Of a stretch of DNA of 64,000 nucleotides, positions 34,552-44,691 are shown in pieces. Each line of letters begins with the position of its first letter. Position 1 is the stretch's first letter. The notes beneath the pieces are model-generated. The model searched no databases. It had not been told where the DNA came from and saw only the letters and a list, made by a program, of their open reading frames with translations. The DNA comes from Aureimonas fodinaquatilis (GTDB lineage: Bacteria; Pseudomonadota; Alphaproteobacteria; Rhizobiales; Rhizobiaceae), in the NCBI RefSeq assembly GCF_008369445.1, contig NZ_VTWH01000005.1, positions 124,001 to 188,000 on the forward strand. Direction: 5' to 3'. The position numbers and the translations under genes were made by a program.

Positions 34552-35535
34552 TTACTCGACAATAAATTCGTTGGAATAGACTTCTGCCGGAGTCATCCCC
34601 TCTTTGATCTGCTCAGACTGGACGAACTGGTCCAACATTGCCTGCACGTCAGCCTCTGCCATTTTGCCCAGTGGCATTCCCTCTGTATTGGGAGTGGCAG
34701 TTGCTTCCATCGACAATTCCAGTTGCCGGATGAGCATATCGCGGTTCTGCTGGAGGTCCGGGCGCTGCTTGATCAGTGCATTAACAGCTTTCTCCGGTTC
34801 AGCCTTGGCAATCTCGAACGCTTTGCTTGTGGCGGAAATGAAGCGTTTGGCCAGATCGGGGTTTGCAGCCAGCCACTCGGTGTTTGCGGCAATGCCACCT
34901 TCCAGCGCATTGATGCCGAAGTCTGAATAAAGGAAATATTCCAGCTCTGCTCCCTGCGCTTCAAGCGGTGGCAAATGGAAATATGTCACACCGGTAATGG
35001 CATCTGCGCGCTTTTGCAGAAACAAAGCCGTTTTGGCGCCAACTGCCGGAGAAATCACGTTGACCTTGGCCGGGTCGGTGTCGCTAATTGCAGCCAGAAC
35101 CGGAAACATTTGCGCAGTCGATTCAGACTGGCTCATGCCAAGAATTTTGCCTTCCAGATCCTTTGGCGATTTCACCGGGTTCTCTGCATGGCTGATAATG
35201 ATCATCGGCGACTTCTGATGAACCGCAAAAATTCCCTTCAGCGGCATTCCTGCTGCAATACCCTTCACCATCGTGCCGTAATCCAGGAAGCCGATGGGGT
35301 CCGTGCCCTGCGCAAGAAGCTTGGCAGTGTTGCTGGAGCCGCTGCCCTCGCCGATGGTCAGTTCAATGCCCTCATCCTTGTAGAGCCCCTGCTCAATGCC
35401 GAGGTAGAATGGTGCGTGTGTGCCATAAATACTGTAATCAAGGCGGAACCTGATGGTGTCATCAGCCCATGCGGATACGGTCATCACAACGGTTGCAGTC
35501 AATGCGACCGCGCCTTTCAATAGTCCGAACGCCAT
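34552..35535 (-). CDS. ABC transporter substrate-binding protein, NMT1/THI5-like
   Basis: 327-residue periplasmic binding protein with a signal peptide (MAFGLLKGAVALTATVVMTVSAWA). The mature part begins RFRLDYSIYGTHAPFYLGIEQGLYKDEG, the standard opening of the NMT1/THI5-like fold that binds pyrimidines, aromatic or amide compounds and sulfonates. The ATG at 35535 is preferred because GGAGAG precedes it. An ATG four codons earlier would cover that site. The permease gene ends 44 bases upstream. The ligand cannot be deduced. Confidence 0.9.
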   Translation of the reverse strand: MAFGLLKGAVALTATVVMTVSAWADDTIRFRLDYSIYGTHAPFYLGIEQGLYKDEGIELTIGEGSGSSNTAKLLAQGTDPIGFLDYGTMVKGIAAGMPLKGIFAVHQKSPMIIISHAENPVKSPKDLEGKILGMSQSESTAQMFPVLAAISDTDPAKVNVISPAVGAKTALFLQKRADAITGVTYFHLPPLEAQGAELEYFLYSDFGINALEGGIAANTEWLAANPDLAKRFISATSKAFEIAKAEPEKAVNALIKQRPDLQQNRDMLIRQLELSMEATATPNTEGMPLGKMAEADVQAMLDQFVQSEQIKEGMTPAEVYSNEFIVE

Positions 35536-35579
35536 TTTTCTCTCCATTGGATAATGATTGATACAGTGGATGCTTCTTC

Positions 35580-36347
35580 TTATGAGGTTCTTTCGTCACC
35601 GCGCACGCTGATGTGCCACGGGATCATAATTTTCTCGGCAATTTCAACGGCATAGTAGAGTACAAGACCAATGATCATCAGCGCCACCAGCACGGCAAAC
35701 AGCAATGTCGTGTCCAGATTGGCATTGGCGGCCAGCAGCAGGTAACCAAGGCCGCTTTCTGCACCCACCCATTCGCCAACGACCGCGCCGACCGTGGCAA
35801 AGGCGATGGCAACTTTCAGGCCGGAAAAAATCTGCGGCATGGCATATGGCAACCGGATCCGCAGGAAGGTTTTCAACGCGGAAGCCTGCATGGAGCGGGC
35901 CAGATCATTCATGTCGGAATCTACCGAGCGCATGCCGGCAATGGTGCTGACGACGATGGGGAAGAACGCCACGGAAAATGCGATCAGAACTTTGGGAAAA
36001 AGCCCCAGCCCGAACCAGATGATGATCAGCGGCGCAATGGCGACTTTCGGAAAGGCTTGCGACACAACCAGCAAGGGCATGATGGCGCGGTCCAGCGTGC
36101 GTGACCAGACCAACAGAATGCCAAGGGGAATGCCGATGACGATGCTGAGGAAAAAGCCACCCAACGACTCGATCGTCGTAATCCAGGAATGGTAGAGCAA
36201 AAACCCTGCATTGTTGTACAGACGTTCCAGCACCTGCAGCGGCGGCGGCACCAGGTAGGGCGGAAAGTTGAACACCGAAATGCTCAATTGCCACAACAGA
36301 ATGCACAGCAATATCGCCGCTGTCGGATAAATCCAGTTTGCCCGCAT
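35580..36347 (-). CDS. ABC transporter permease, NitT/TauT family
   Basis: 255-residue inner-membrane permease with about six transmembrane helices and the cytoplasmic coupling segment (RSMQASALKTFLRIRLPYAMPQIFSGLKV) that contacts the ATPase. The start at ATG 36347 has GGAAGG nine bases upstream. A TTG at 36368 would lengthen the protein by seven residues. It follows the M24-type gene by 50 bases in the same operon. Family is secure, substrate is not. Confidence 0.92.
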   Translation of the reverse strand: MRANWIYPTAAILLCILLWQLSISVFNFPPYLVPPPLQVLERLYNNAGFLLYHSWITTIESLGGFFLSIVIGIPLGILLVWSRTLDRAIMPLLVVSQAFPKVAIAPLIIIWFGLGLFPKVLIAFSVAFFPIVVSTIAGMRSVDSDMNDLARSMQASALKTFLRIRLPYAMPQIFSGLKVAIAFATVGAVVGEWVGAESGLGYLLLAANANLDTTLLFAVLVALMIIGLVLYYAVEIAEKIMIPWHISVRGDERTS

Positions 36348-36397
36348 GTCAGTCCTTCCGAGCTTCAAATTCTACGAAGCACTTGATTTTGTTGTTT

Positions 36398-37561
36398 TTA
36401 AAAATCCAGTTCAATCAGCTTGCGCGGATAATCTGTCAGCACTTCACAGCCATCGTCAGTCACTGCAACGCTTTCGCTGCTCATGAAACAGAAGGCTGGC
36501 ATAAACAGCGATGGAACAAGGTGAAACGTCATGCCAGGTTGCAAAATGGTTTCATCATCGGGTTTGAGCGCCAGAAAGCGCCCTTCGGCCCAATTGGGCG
36601 GAAAGCCGATGCCGATGCCATAGGCTGTGCGATGGTCGAAATATTGGCCCAGACCATTGCTTTCGAAGACCGAGCGGCAGGCTGCATCCACAGACCCGGA
36701 TGTGACACCCGGTCGGATGGCCGCAATTGCGGCGTCCAGTGCATCTATGACGATCTGCGCAAATCGCTTGTGCTCTGCCGTGGCCGGGCCAACGATGCAG
36801 TTGCGGGCAATCATGGCATGGTAGCGGTTGATATTGGCCGCCGCCTCCAGAAATACGACATCGCCACGCTGCACCTGCCGTCTTTCCCAGGTGGTGAAGC
36901 AAACGCCCGTGGCCGGGCCGGTTACCACCAGTGGCACGCGGGTATATTCACTGCCAGCCTTGGTTGCGCCGCTCAGCATCGCGGCCGCGAGGTCGTTTTC
37001 AGTGCAGCCAGGTTTTACGGCCTGTACGGCCGCATCAAGCCCGGCCACGGCGGCTTTTGCCGCCTGCCGCATGAAATCAAGCTGCTCTGGCGTCTTGATG
37101 GTGCGGGCCTGTTCTATGACGCCACCCCAGTCCACCAGACGCCCCTGCATCGCAGCGTCCAGGCGTTTGTAGGACCGCACATTGAGATAGGTTGATTCAG
37201 TTTCCAGCCCGATCAGGCTGCCTTGTGAGATCCTCTGGTTCAAAACCTTGACCAGAATATCAACAGGGTCCTGCGTGTCCTCAATGGCAACAAATTCGGC
37301 AATATTGGCATTGGCCAGCGCGATCGCGTGGTTGACCTGCCGGGAAATCATGATCGGCTTGCCATCAGGAAGAATTAATACACATTGAAAGGTAAAGTAG
37401 CCGATAGATCTGTATCCCGTAAGCCAGTATATGCTTTCCGGGTCAAATATAATAATGCAGCCTAAAGATTTTTTGGAGATGTCTCCTTGCAATAGTGCAA
37501 GATTGTCCAAATATACTTTTTGTGAGAATGCAAGCTGCATGGGCGTGTAGGATTCAACCAC
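36398..37561 (-). CDS. Creatinase/ectoine-hydrolase-like M24 family protein
   Basis: 387-residue pita-bread-fold protein of family M24. The aminopeptidase metal ligands are not conserved: the first aspartate motif reads GDVVFLEAAANINRYHAM, the second aspartate is missing, and the GHGIG histidine region reads TAYGIGIGFPPNWAEG. This resembles creatinase and the ectoine hydrolase EutD/DoeA, which cleave amidine or cyclic amide bonds without the two-metal centre. It is probably a C-N hydrolase for the compound taken up by the adjacent importer. First gene of the operon, divergent from the LysR gene. A dipeptidase role is the less likely alternative. Confidence 0.8.
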   Translation of the reverse strand: MVESYTPMQLAFSQKVYLDNLALLQGDISKKSLGCIIIFDPESIYWLTGYRSIGYFTFQCVLILPDGKPIMISRQVNHAIALANANIAEFVAIEDTQDPVDILVKVLNQRISQGSLIGLETESTYLNVRSYKRLDAAMQGRLVDWGGVIEQARTIKTPEQLDFMRQAAKAAVAGLDAAVQAVKPGCTENDLAAAMLSGATKAGSEYTRVPLVVTGPATGVCFTTWERRQVQRGDVVFLEAAANINRYHAMIARNCIVGPATAEHKRFAQIVIDALDAAIAAIRPGVTSGSVDAACRSVFESNGLGQYFDHRTAYGIGIGFPPNWAEGRFLALKPDDETILQPGMTFHLVPSLFMPAFCFMSSESVAVTDDGCEVLTDYPRKLIELDF

Positions 37562-37670
37562 GATAACTCCGCAAGATAACTTAATATCATAGTGCTATCT
37601 CGGGCGTTTTCGGGTTGCAAATACATATTTCTACACGATATATAACCTGCTGGTTATGGAGTGCTGGCCT
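37562..37670. promoter_or_regulatory. Divergent control region of the catabolic operon and its LysR gene
   Basis: This 109-base AT-rich spacer separates the M24 and LysR genes. ATAACC (37642-37647) and GGTTAT (37652-37657) are perfect inverted arms with a four-base gap just before the LysR start. AGATA and TATCT form a wider dyad around 37573-37601. Either could be the LysR-type binding site, which normally lies between divergent genes. The assignment is inference. Confidence 0.45.
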
Positions 37671-38561
37671 TTGAACATTCGTGAGATCGAAATATTCCAG
37701 GCAGTTATGATCGAGGGCTCCGTTTCAAAGGCGGCGCAACGCCTCGTCATCTCTCAACCGGCAGTCAGCAAATACATTGCTCAACTGGAACGGCGGCTGA
37801 AACTGTCATTGTTTGCACGCCATGGCGGGCGGCTGGTTCCGACCCCGGAAGGTGTGGCGCTGTTTGATCAGGTAGAGCGGCTGTTTACAGGGCTCTCGCA
37901 GCTTGAAAAATTCATGGTGGATTTGAGTGGAGACCGCCATGGCCATCTGACGGTTGCCTGTTTGCCGCTTCTATCTCTGACGGCAATGCCGGAAATCGTC
38001 GCCAATTTTCTCAAGGACCGCCCATCGGTTTCCTTTGCCTTGCAGACGCGCAGTTCCAGCCGAATTCTGGAATGGGTGGCCGCGCGTCAGGTGGATATGG
38101 GTGTCTGCTTCTGCTTCGCCGAAATTCCCGGCATTGTGATAGAGCCTCTCGCCGATCTTGAGTTGTTTTGCGCGCTGCCGCCCGGCGATCCGCTGGAAAG
38201 CAAGGACATTATCGAGATCAGCGATTTGCAGGGTCGTGATCTGATCACATATGACCACAATGACCGCACACAATTCTGGCTGGAAGCACTTCTGGACAGG
38301 GAGAAGGTTTATACGCGTCGCCGCGTCAGGGTGTTCTGGACATCGGTGGCAATGGAACTGGTTATGCGCGGAGTCGGCATTTCCATCGTGGATCGCCTTA
38401 CCGCTGCCCAGGTTCCAGGCGGCCTGGCGCAATTGCGGCCTTTTCGACCCGCATTGATGTTCAACCTCAACCTTGTCTGGCCCGAACATTGGCCAAATTC
38501 TGCCTTGGCCCGGTCTTTTGCAAATGAGATCAGAACTTATCTGGCTGAGGACAAGCCGTGA
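37671..38561 (+). CDS. LysR family transcriptional regulator
   Basis: 296-residue regulator. The N-terminal winged helix-turn-helix reads NIREIEIFQAVMIEGSVSKA, AQRLVISQPAVSKYIAQLER, followed by the effector-binding domain. TTG at 37671 is chosen as start because GGAG lies nine bases upstream and the family begins exactly there. An ATG at 37656 would add five residues. Placed head to head with the M24-ABC-racemase operon, it is the likely activator of that operon, responding to the imported compound or an intermediate. Confidence 0.9.
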   Translation: MNIREIEIFQAVMIEGSVSKAAQRLVISQPAVSKYIAQLERRLKLSLFARHGGRLVPTPEGVALFDQVERLFTGLSQLEKFMVDLSGDRHGHLTVACLPLLSLTAMPEIVANFLKDRPSVSFALQTRSSSRILEWVAARQVDMGVCFCFAEIPGIVIEPLADLELFCALPPGDPLESKDIIEISDLQGRDLITYDHNDRTQFWLEALLDREKVYTRRRVRVFWTSVAMELVMRGVGISIVDRLTAAQVPGGLAQLRPFRPALMFNLNLVWPEHWPNSALARSFANEIRTYLAEDKP

Positions 38562-38565
38562 TTCC

Positions 38566-38841
38566 TCAGCCTATCCGCACGATGGAACGGGTGCCGAGGT
38601 CCACAATGACCGGTCGGCCATCATAGAAAAAATAGCCGTAAACACCGTTGCCGTCGTCGGCCTGATGCAACTGCACATTCTGCGGCACGGACGCGCCCAG
38701 TGAGGGCGGTGTGGTCAGGGCAGCGTCTTCAGTTGGATGCTGCAGGGCGTAATCATATATAGAGGATTGCGCCGTAGCGGCTCCCGCGAGTCCAAATGTC
38801 AGGGCGGCAACGAGACCAAACCTGCGGATCATGAGTGGCAT
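38566..38841 (-). CDS. Small secreted DUF1236-like protein
   Basis: 91-residue protein with a signal peptide (about residues 1-24, ending AATAQ) and a short C-terminal module YGYFFYDGRPVIVDLGTRSIVRI that resembles DUF1236, found in envelope proteins of Hyphomicrobiales. No function is known. It ends four bases after the LysR gene in convergent orientation and faces mutS across a 238-base spacer in which I see no other gene. ATG 38832 is an alternative start three codons in. Confidence 0.7.
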   Translation of the reverse strand: MPLMIRRFGLVAALTFGLAGAATAQSSIYDYALQHPTEDAALTTPPSLGASVPQNVQLHQADDGNGVYGYFFYDGRPVIVDLGTRSIVRIG

Positions 38842-39079
38842 CCTTATACATCAACTTCTTGTTTTGAGATCATTGTGCTGTGGCACATATGAATGGCAGA
38901 TGAAGACCACAGCATTATTATCGTGCGCAAGTGGTCCTGCTTCAAGTGGCAGTGATTTAACACCATGCAATAAGGCGTGGATGAAGCAGGCCTGCAGCTT
39001 CCATCCCCTTCCACGGGGCGTTAGATGAAGACATGCGTCAATTTCAAAATCCCTGTCAGGTCATTTCCGGATATACCGC

Positions 39080-41752
39080 ATGAATGAAGTTACAGCCGCG
39101 CCGACACCGATGATGGCGCAATATCTGGAAATCAAGGCACAGAATACAGATTGCCTGTTGTTTTACCGGATGGGCGATTTTTACGAGCTGTTTTTTGACG
39201 ATGCCATCATTGCTTCGGCTGCGCTGGGTATAACGCTGACCAAGCGTGGCAAGCATCAGGGTGACGACATTCCTATGGCGGGAGTGCCGGTTGTTTCGTC
39301 TGATGATTATTTGCAGCGTCTGATCGCGCATGGTTTTCGTGTGGCCGTGTGTGAACAGACAGAAGACCCGGCGGAAGCGCGCAAACGTGGTTCCAAATCT
39401 GTGGTGGCGCGGCAGGTGGTGCGTCTGGTTACGCCCGGCACTATAACCGAGGAAACGCTGCTGGAACCGGGGCGGCCGAATTTTCTCGTCAGCATTGCAC
39501 GCCTGGGTGGCAGCGCGACTGGCGACTATGCGCTCGCATGGACAGATCTTTCGACCGGTCTGTTTCGACTGACCAGCACCCAGCCGGATTTGCTGGCAAC
39601 CGATGTTCTGGCGCTGGAGCCGAGCGAGGTGATCTATCCGGACAATCTGGCGCGTGAGCCGGAAATGGTTGCGCTGGTTCGCCGCCTGCAACGCGCAGCG
39701 CGAGCAGAGCCCGCCGTGCTGTTCGACGGTGCTACGGCGCAGGAGCGAATATGCCGGTTTTTTGATGTCAGCACCCTGGCGGGCTATGGCGATTTTTCAC
39801 GCGCGGAACTGGCGGCCGCGGCGGCGCTGATCTCTTACCTTGGCAAAACCCAGTTTGCTGCGCGGCCCGCTCTGGACTATCCGCGCAAGGTGAGTGCCGG
39901 TTCGGTCATGATGATTGACCCCGCAACCCGCGCCAGTCTGGAATTGACGCGCACACTGTCGGGCAAGACGCAGGGCTCGTTGCTGGCAACCATTGATCGC
40001 ACGGTTACAGCGGCCGGGTGCCGGGTGCTGGCCTCGCGATTGGCGCAGCCTCTGACCGATTCAGAGGAAATTGCGCAGCGGCTGGCCTGTGTGGAGTTTT
40101 TTGTCGAAGAGCCCGTGCTGGCCGATGCCTTTCGACTGACCATCAAGGGCACTTCGGATATTGAGCGGGCAATTTCCCGGCTGTCGCTGGACCGGGCGGG
40201 CCCGCGGGATCTTGGCGCGGTAATGAGCGGGCTGGAGCGTGCCCGGCAAACAGTGGAAATTTTGGCCGGGCATGATTTGCCCGCGGAACTGGCTGGAGCG
40301 GTTCAGCATCTTCAGAAATTGCCGGTAGAGCTTTTGCAGAAACTGGATACGATGCTGGCGGAAGAACTGCCGCTTCAGAAGCGCGATGGCGGCTTTATAG
40401 CCAGCGGTGCCATCCCGGCATTGGATGAGGCGCGCGGCTTGCGCGATGAATCCCGCCGCTACATTGCCGGTTTGCAGCAGCATTACGCCGATGAGACCGG
40501 GCTGAAGAGCCTGAAGATCAAGCACAACAATGTGCTTGGCTTTTTCATCGAGGTGCCCGAGTCTCAAGGGCCGACGCTGCTGTCCTCCTATTCCGGTTAC
40601 ATTCACCGCCAGACAATGGCCAACGCCATGCGGTTCAGCACTGTGGAGCTGGGCGACCTTGAATCCCGGATTGTCGAGGCAGGCGCAACAGCGCTGCGGC
40701 TGGAGCTGGAAGCTTTCGACCACTTGCGTGACGTGGTGCTTCAGGAAACTGCTGCCCTGCGCCGCGCAGCGGAAAGCTTTGCCATTCTGGACGTCTCCGC
40801 TGCCCTGGCAGAACTGGCGCGTGCCAATGGCTGGGTGCGGCCGGAGGTGGATGACAGCCTGTCCTTCTGCATTGAAAATGGCCGCCACCCGGTGGTTGAA
40901 GCTGCATTGAAGGCCAGTGGCGGCGATGCTTTTGTTGCCAATGATTGCGACCTTTCTCCCCCGGTTGGGGCAGAGGTGCAGGGCGGCGCGATCTGGCTGC
41001 TGACTGGCCCGAATATGGGCGGCAAATCCACGTTTCTGCGGCAGAATGCGTTGATTGCGGTCCTTGCGCAGATGGGATCGTTCGTTCCAGCGGGCAGAGC
41101 CAGAATAGGGGTGGTTGACCGCTTGTTTTCACGGGTGGGCGCCTCGGATGACCTGGCAGAGGGCCGCTCCACCTTCATGGTGGAAATGGTTGAAACCGCC
41201 GCCATTCTCAACCAGGCAGGACCGCGCACACTGGTTATTCTGGATGAGATTGGCCGGGGCACATCCACCTATGACGGGCTTTCGATAGCCTTTGCGGCGG
41301 TAGAGCATCTGCACAATGCCAATCGATGCCGTGCGTTGTTTGCCACTCATTTTCATGAGCTGACGGCGCTGTCGTCTCGCCTGTCACGGCTCAGCAATGC
41401 GACAATGCGCGTCAAGGAATGGGAAGGCGAGGTCATTTTTCTGCATGAGGTGAAAGCCGGGGTGGCAGATCGCTCCTATGGCATTCAGGTTGCACGCCTT
41501 GCCGGCCTTCCGGCAGCGGTTGTTGAACGGGCGCGCCATGTCCTTTCAGAGCTGGAAAAAAGCGAGCAGGGTGAAAAGCGGGCGGCGATTATTGATGATC
41601 TGCCGCTGTTTTCCATGCTGAGCCGCCCTGTGCCGGAAGAAAAGAAGATCTCTCCAGTGCTGGAGGCTCTGTCGGCATTTGATCCGGACCAGATGAGCCC
41701 GCGTGATGCACTGGAAGCGGTGTATGAGTTGAAACGACTGTCAAAACTCTGA
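39080..41752 (+). CDS. mutS: DNA mismatch repair protein MutS
   Basis: 890-residue mismatch-binding ATPase. The N-terminal mismatch-recognition domain has [17 protein letters not shown], where the Phe-X-Glu type wedge is replaced in register by FYEL. The ATPase domain has Walker A GPNMGGKS (residues 643-650), [20 protein letters not shown], Walker [17 protein letters not shown] and the [11 protein letters not shown] switch. Complete length. It opens the long plus-strand housekeeping run and is followed by glnD after 101 bases, a conserved order. Confidence 0.97.
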   Translation: MNEVTAAPTPMMAQYLEIKAQNTDCLLFYRMGDFYELFFDDAIIASAALGITLTKRGKHQGDDIPMAGVPVVSSDDYLQRLIAHGFRVAVCEQTEDPAEARKRGSKSVVARQVVRLVTPGTITEETLLEPGRPNFLVSIARLGGSATGDYALAWTDLSTGLFRLTSTQPDLLATDVLALEPSEVIYPDNLAREPEMVALVRRLQRAARAEPAVLFDGATAQERICRFFDVSTLAGYGDFSRAELAAAAALISYLGKTQFAARPALDYPRKVSAGSVMMIDPATRASLELTRTLSGKTQGSLLATIDRTVTAAGCRVLASRLAQPLTDSEEIAQRLACVEFFVEEPVLADAFRLTIKGTSDIERAISRLSLDRAGPRDLGAVMSGLERARQTVEILAGHDLPAELAGAVQHLQKLPVELLQKLDTMLAEELPLQKRDGGFIASGAIPALDEARGLRDESRRYIAGLQQHYADETGLKSLKIKHNNVLGFFIEVPESQGPTLLSSYSGYIHRQTMANAMRFSTVELGDLESRIVEAGATALRLELEAFDHLRDVVLQETAALRRAAESFAILDVSAALAELARANGWVRPEVDDSLSFCIENGRHPVVEAALKASGGDAFVANDCDLSPPVGAEVQGGAIWLLTGPNMGGKSTFLRQNALIAVLAQMGSFVPAGRARIGVVDRLFSRVGASDDLAEGRSTFMVEMVETAAILNQAGPRTLVILDEIGRGTSTYDGLSIAFAAVEHLHNANRCRALFATHFHELTALSSRLSRLSNATMRVKEWEGEVIFLHEVKAGVADRSYGIQVARLAGLPAAVVERARHVLSELEKSEQGEKRAAIIDDLPLFSMLSRPVPEEKKISPVLEALSAFDPDQMSPRDALEAVYELKRLSKL

Positions 41753-41853
41753 CCGGTTCACTTTGCTCCGGGAGGAGAATGGGATTATAGACTGCAGTTC
41801 CCGCAAAAGCGTGCATCGGTTTTGCGTCCGATAGCTCGTGATAACGTTGAGTC

Positions 41854-44691
41854 ATGGCCGCAAGACAAGCCAAAGCCCGTTTATCTAATTCGCCCGATCA
41901 ACAGCCGGATCTGCGCTGTCCTGAAATACTGGACGTGGCACAGCTGCTTGCGGATATCGGCGAAATTGCCAGAAGCGGCGGTGACAGCCGCGCGGCGCTG
42001 TTGCAGCATATGCGCAGCGTTAACAAACAGGGGCGCAAGGCCATAGAGGCCATGCTGTTTGAAGACGGCAGCGGCATTTTGTGCGCGCGCCGGATCTCGT
42101 GGCTGCAGGACGAATTGATCCGGGCTATCAGCGATTTTGCGTTGACCCATGTTTTTGCCACGCCCAACCTCTCGTCGGCTGAACGCGTGGCGGTGCTGGC
42201 TGTTGGTGGCTACGGCCGGGGTACTCTGGCGCCGGGGTCAGATATCGATCTGTTGTTTCTGCTGCCCTATAAGCAAACGGCGTTGGGAGAGCAATGCGCC
42301 GAGTTTCTGCTTTATCTCTTGTGGGACATGGGCTTCAAAGTTGGCCATGCCACGCGCTCGGTGGACGAATGCATCCGCCTCTCGCTCAGCGATTTCACCA
42401 TTCGCACCGCTGTTCTGGATCGCAGGCTGATCACCGGCAACCAGCAGCTTTTTGACGAAATGTCGCGGCGTTTTGACGATGAAGTCGTTGCAGGCAGCAG
42501 CGCAGAATTCATTGCAGCCAAGCTGGCGGAACGTGATGCACGGCATGCCCGCTCGGGCGACACGCGCTATCTGGTGGAGCCCAATGTCAAAGAGGGCAAA
42601 GGCGGGCTGCGCGACCTGAACACCCTGTTCTGGATTGCAAAATATCACTACCACGCCGACACGCGTGAAGAACTGGTGGCGCTGGGCGTCTTGTCACGAC
42701 GTGAGGGCCGGTTGTTTGGCAAGGCCGATGATTTTCTGTGGGCGGTGCGCTGCCACATGCATTTTTTGACCGGCAAGGCGGAAGAGCGACTGTCTTTTGA
42801 CCTGCAGCCGGAAATAGCCGAACGGCTTGGCTATAATACTCATCCGGGCCTCAAGGGCGTAGAGCGCTTCATGAAGCACTACTTTCTCATCGCCAAGGAT
42901 GTGGGTGATCTGACAGGCATTCTCTGTGCCGCATTGGAAGAGGAAAATGCCAAGGAAGCTCCGGCGGGCTTGCGACAGTGGCTGGGAAATCTGCGGCAGC
43001 GCTCACGCTCCATACCCGGAACGCTGGCATTTCAGATCGACAGCAACCGCATCACCGTTACCTCGAAAACCGTGTTCGCTGAGGATCCGGTCAATCTCAT
43101 CCGCATTTTCACGTTGGCGGCGCGTCATGAGCTGGAATACCACCCGGATGCCCTGAAGCTGATCCGCCGCTCGCTCCTGCTGATCAATCAGGATCTGCGC
43201 GACAATGCCGAGGCAAACAGCCTTTTTCTGGATGTTCTGACAGATCGCAACAACCCGGAACTGCATTTGCGCCGAATGAGCGAGGCGGGGGTTCTTGGCC
43301 GGTTCATTCCGGAGTTCGGCAAGATTGTCGCGATGATGCAGTTCAACATGTATCACCACTTCACGGTGGATGAGCATCTTCTGCGCTCCATCGGTGTGCT
43401 GTCGCGCATTGAGCGCGGACTGTACCAGGACGAGCTGCCGGTGGTGGCCAGCATCATTTCCACAGTCAAAGACAGAACTGCGCTGTATGTGGCGTTGTTG
43501 CTGCACGACATTGCCAAGGGCCGCCCGCAGGATCATTCGGTGGCGGGGGCAGAAATTGCCCGGCAGATATGCCCGCGTTTCGGCCTGGATGAGCGGGAAA
43601 CCGAGCTGGTGTCGTGGCTGGTGCAGGAGCACCTGACAATGTCGATGGTGGCGCAGCAGCGCGACCTGAATGACCGCAAGACGATTCTGGATTTCGCCGA
43701 AAAGGTGCAATCGCTGGAAAGATTGAGGCTGCTGACAATTCTGACCGTATGCGACATTCGGGCGGTCGGGCCGGGTGTGTGGAACGGCTGGAAAGGCCAG
43801 CTCATTCGCACCCTGTATTGGGAAAGCGAGCCCATGCTGACGGGCGGCTTCACCCAGACATCACGCGCCAACAGGGTGCAGGTGGCCAGAACCGAGCTGG
43901 CGCAGGCGCTGGCAGACTGGCCGGAGGCAGACAAACAGGCTGCCCTGGATATTCACTATGAAAACTACTTCCTGACCACGCCTTTGGAAGATCAGGTCCG
44001 ACTGGCACATTTCATTCGCGAGTCAGCATCCAGTGGCTTTGTTGCATCCGTGCGCACGGACAGTTTCCGCGGCATGACGGAAATAACAGTCATCGCGCCG
44101 GACCATCCGCGTTTGCTGTCGACCATAGCCGGCGGCTGTGCCGCTGCGGGTGCGAACATCACCGATGCGCAGGTCTTCACCATGAGCGATGGCCGCGCGC
44201 TGGATATTGTTACTGTGTCACGGCAATTCCCGCAGGACGAGGATGAAATGCGGCGCGGTGACCGGATTGTGCGCAATATTCGTGACCTTCTGGGCGGCAA
44301 GGAGGCTGTGCCAACCTTGCTCGCGCGGCGTCCGGTTCGTGATCTTTCATCCTTCGTGGTGCGCCCGCAGGTGCGGGTGGACAATGAATTGTCCAATGCG
44401 CTGACGGTTATCGAAGTTGAAGGCCTCGACAGGCCGGGCCTGTTGTGTGACCTGACGGGAGCGATGTCGGATTTGAACCTGGATATTCGTTCCGCCCATA
44501 TCTCGACCTATGGCGAAAAGGTTGTGGACGTATTCTACGTGACCGATCTTCTGGGCATGAAGGTTACCGGCGAAAACCGGATTGAGCGGATTGAGCGGCG
44601 GCTGATGTCGGTTCTGGAAAGTGCCGAGGGCGAGGCTTCGTCTTCAAGCTCGTCCAACACGGCGCTGGCCTTCGGCATGGTGCAGCCGTGA
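41854..44691 (+). CDS. glnD: PII uridylyltransferase/uridylyl-removing enzyme
   Basis: 945-residue bifunctional nitrogen sensor that uridylylates PII when glutamine is low and reverses this when it is high. Domains in order: nucleotidyltransferase with [20 protein letters not shown] (GG at 118-119), a central GlnE-like helical part, an HD hydrolase domain with [12 protein letters not shown] (His551), and two C-terminal ACT domains ([20 protein letters not shown] and [18 protein letters not shown]). The tail contains a serine run. The stop overlaps murJ by four bases (GTGA). Confidence 0.97.
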   Translation: MAARQAKARLSNSPDQQPDLRCPEILDVAQLLADIGEIARSGGDSRAALLQHMRSVNKQGRKAIEAMLFEDGSGILCARRISWLQDELIRAISDFALTHVFATPNLSSAERVAVLAVGGYGRGTLAPGSDIDLLFLLPYKQTALGEQCAEFLLYLLWDMGFKVGHATRSVDECIRLSLSDFTIRTAVLDRRLITGNQQLFDEMSRRFDDEVVAGSSAEFIAAKLAERDARHARSGDTRYLVEPNVKEGKGGLRDLNTLFWIAKYHYHADTREELVALGVLSRREGRLFGKADDFLWAVRCHMHFLTGKAEERLSFDLQPEIAERLGYNTHPGLKGVERFMKHYFLIAKDVGDLTGILCAALEEENAKEAPAGLRQWLGNLRQRSRSIPGTLAFQIDSNRITVTSKTVFAEDPVNLIRIFTLAARHELEYHPDALKLIRRSLLLINQDLRDNAEANSLFLDVLTDRNNPELHLRRMSEAGVLGRFIPEFGKIVAMMQFNMYHHFTVDEHLLRSIGVLSRIERGLYQDELPVVASIISTVKDRTALYVALLLHDIAKGRPQDHSVAGAEIARQICPRFGLDERETELVSWLVQEHLTMSMVAQQRDLNDRKTILDFAEKVQSLERLRLLTILTVCDIRAVGPGVWNGWKGQLIRTLYWESEPMLTGGFTQTSRANRVQVARTELAQALADWPEADKQAALDIHYENYFLTTPLEDQVRLAHFIRESASSGFVASVRTDSFRGMTEITVIAPDHPRLLSTIAGGCAAAGANITDAQVFTMSDGRALDIVTVSRQFPQDEDEMRRGDRIVRNIRDLLGGKEAVPTLLARRPVRDLSSFVVRPQVRVDNELSNALTVIEVEGLDRPGLLCDLTGAMSDLNLDIRSAHISTYGEKVVDVFYVTDLLGMKVTGENRIERIERRLMSVLESAEGEASSSSSSNTALAFGMVQP

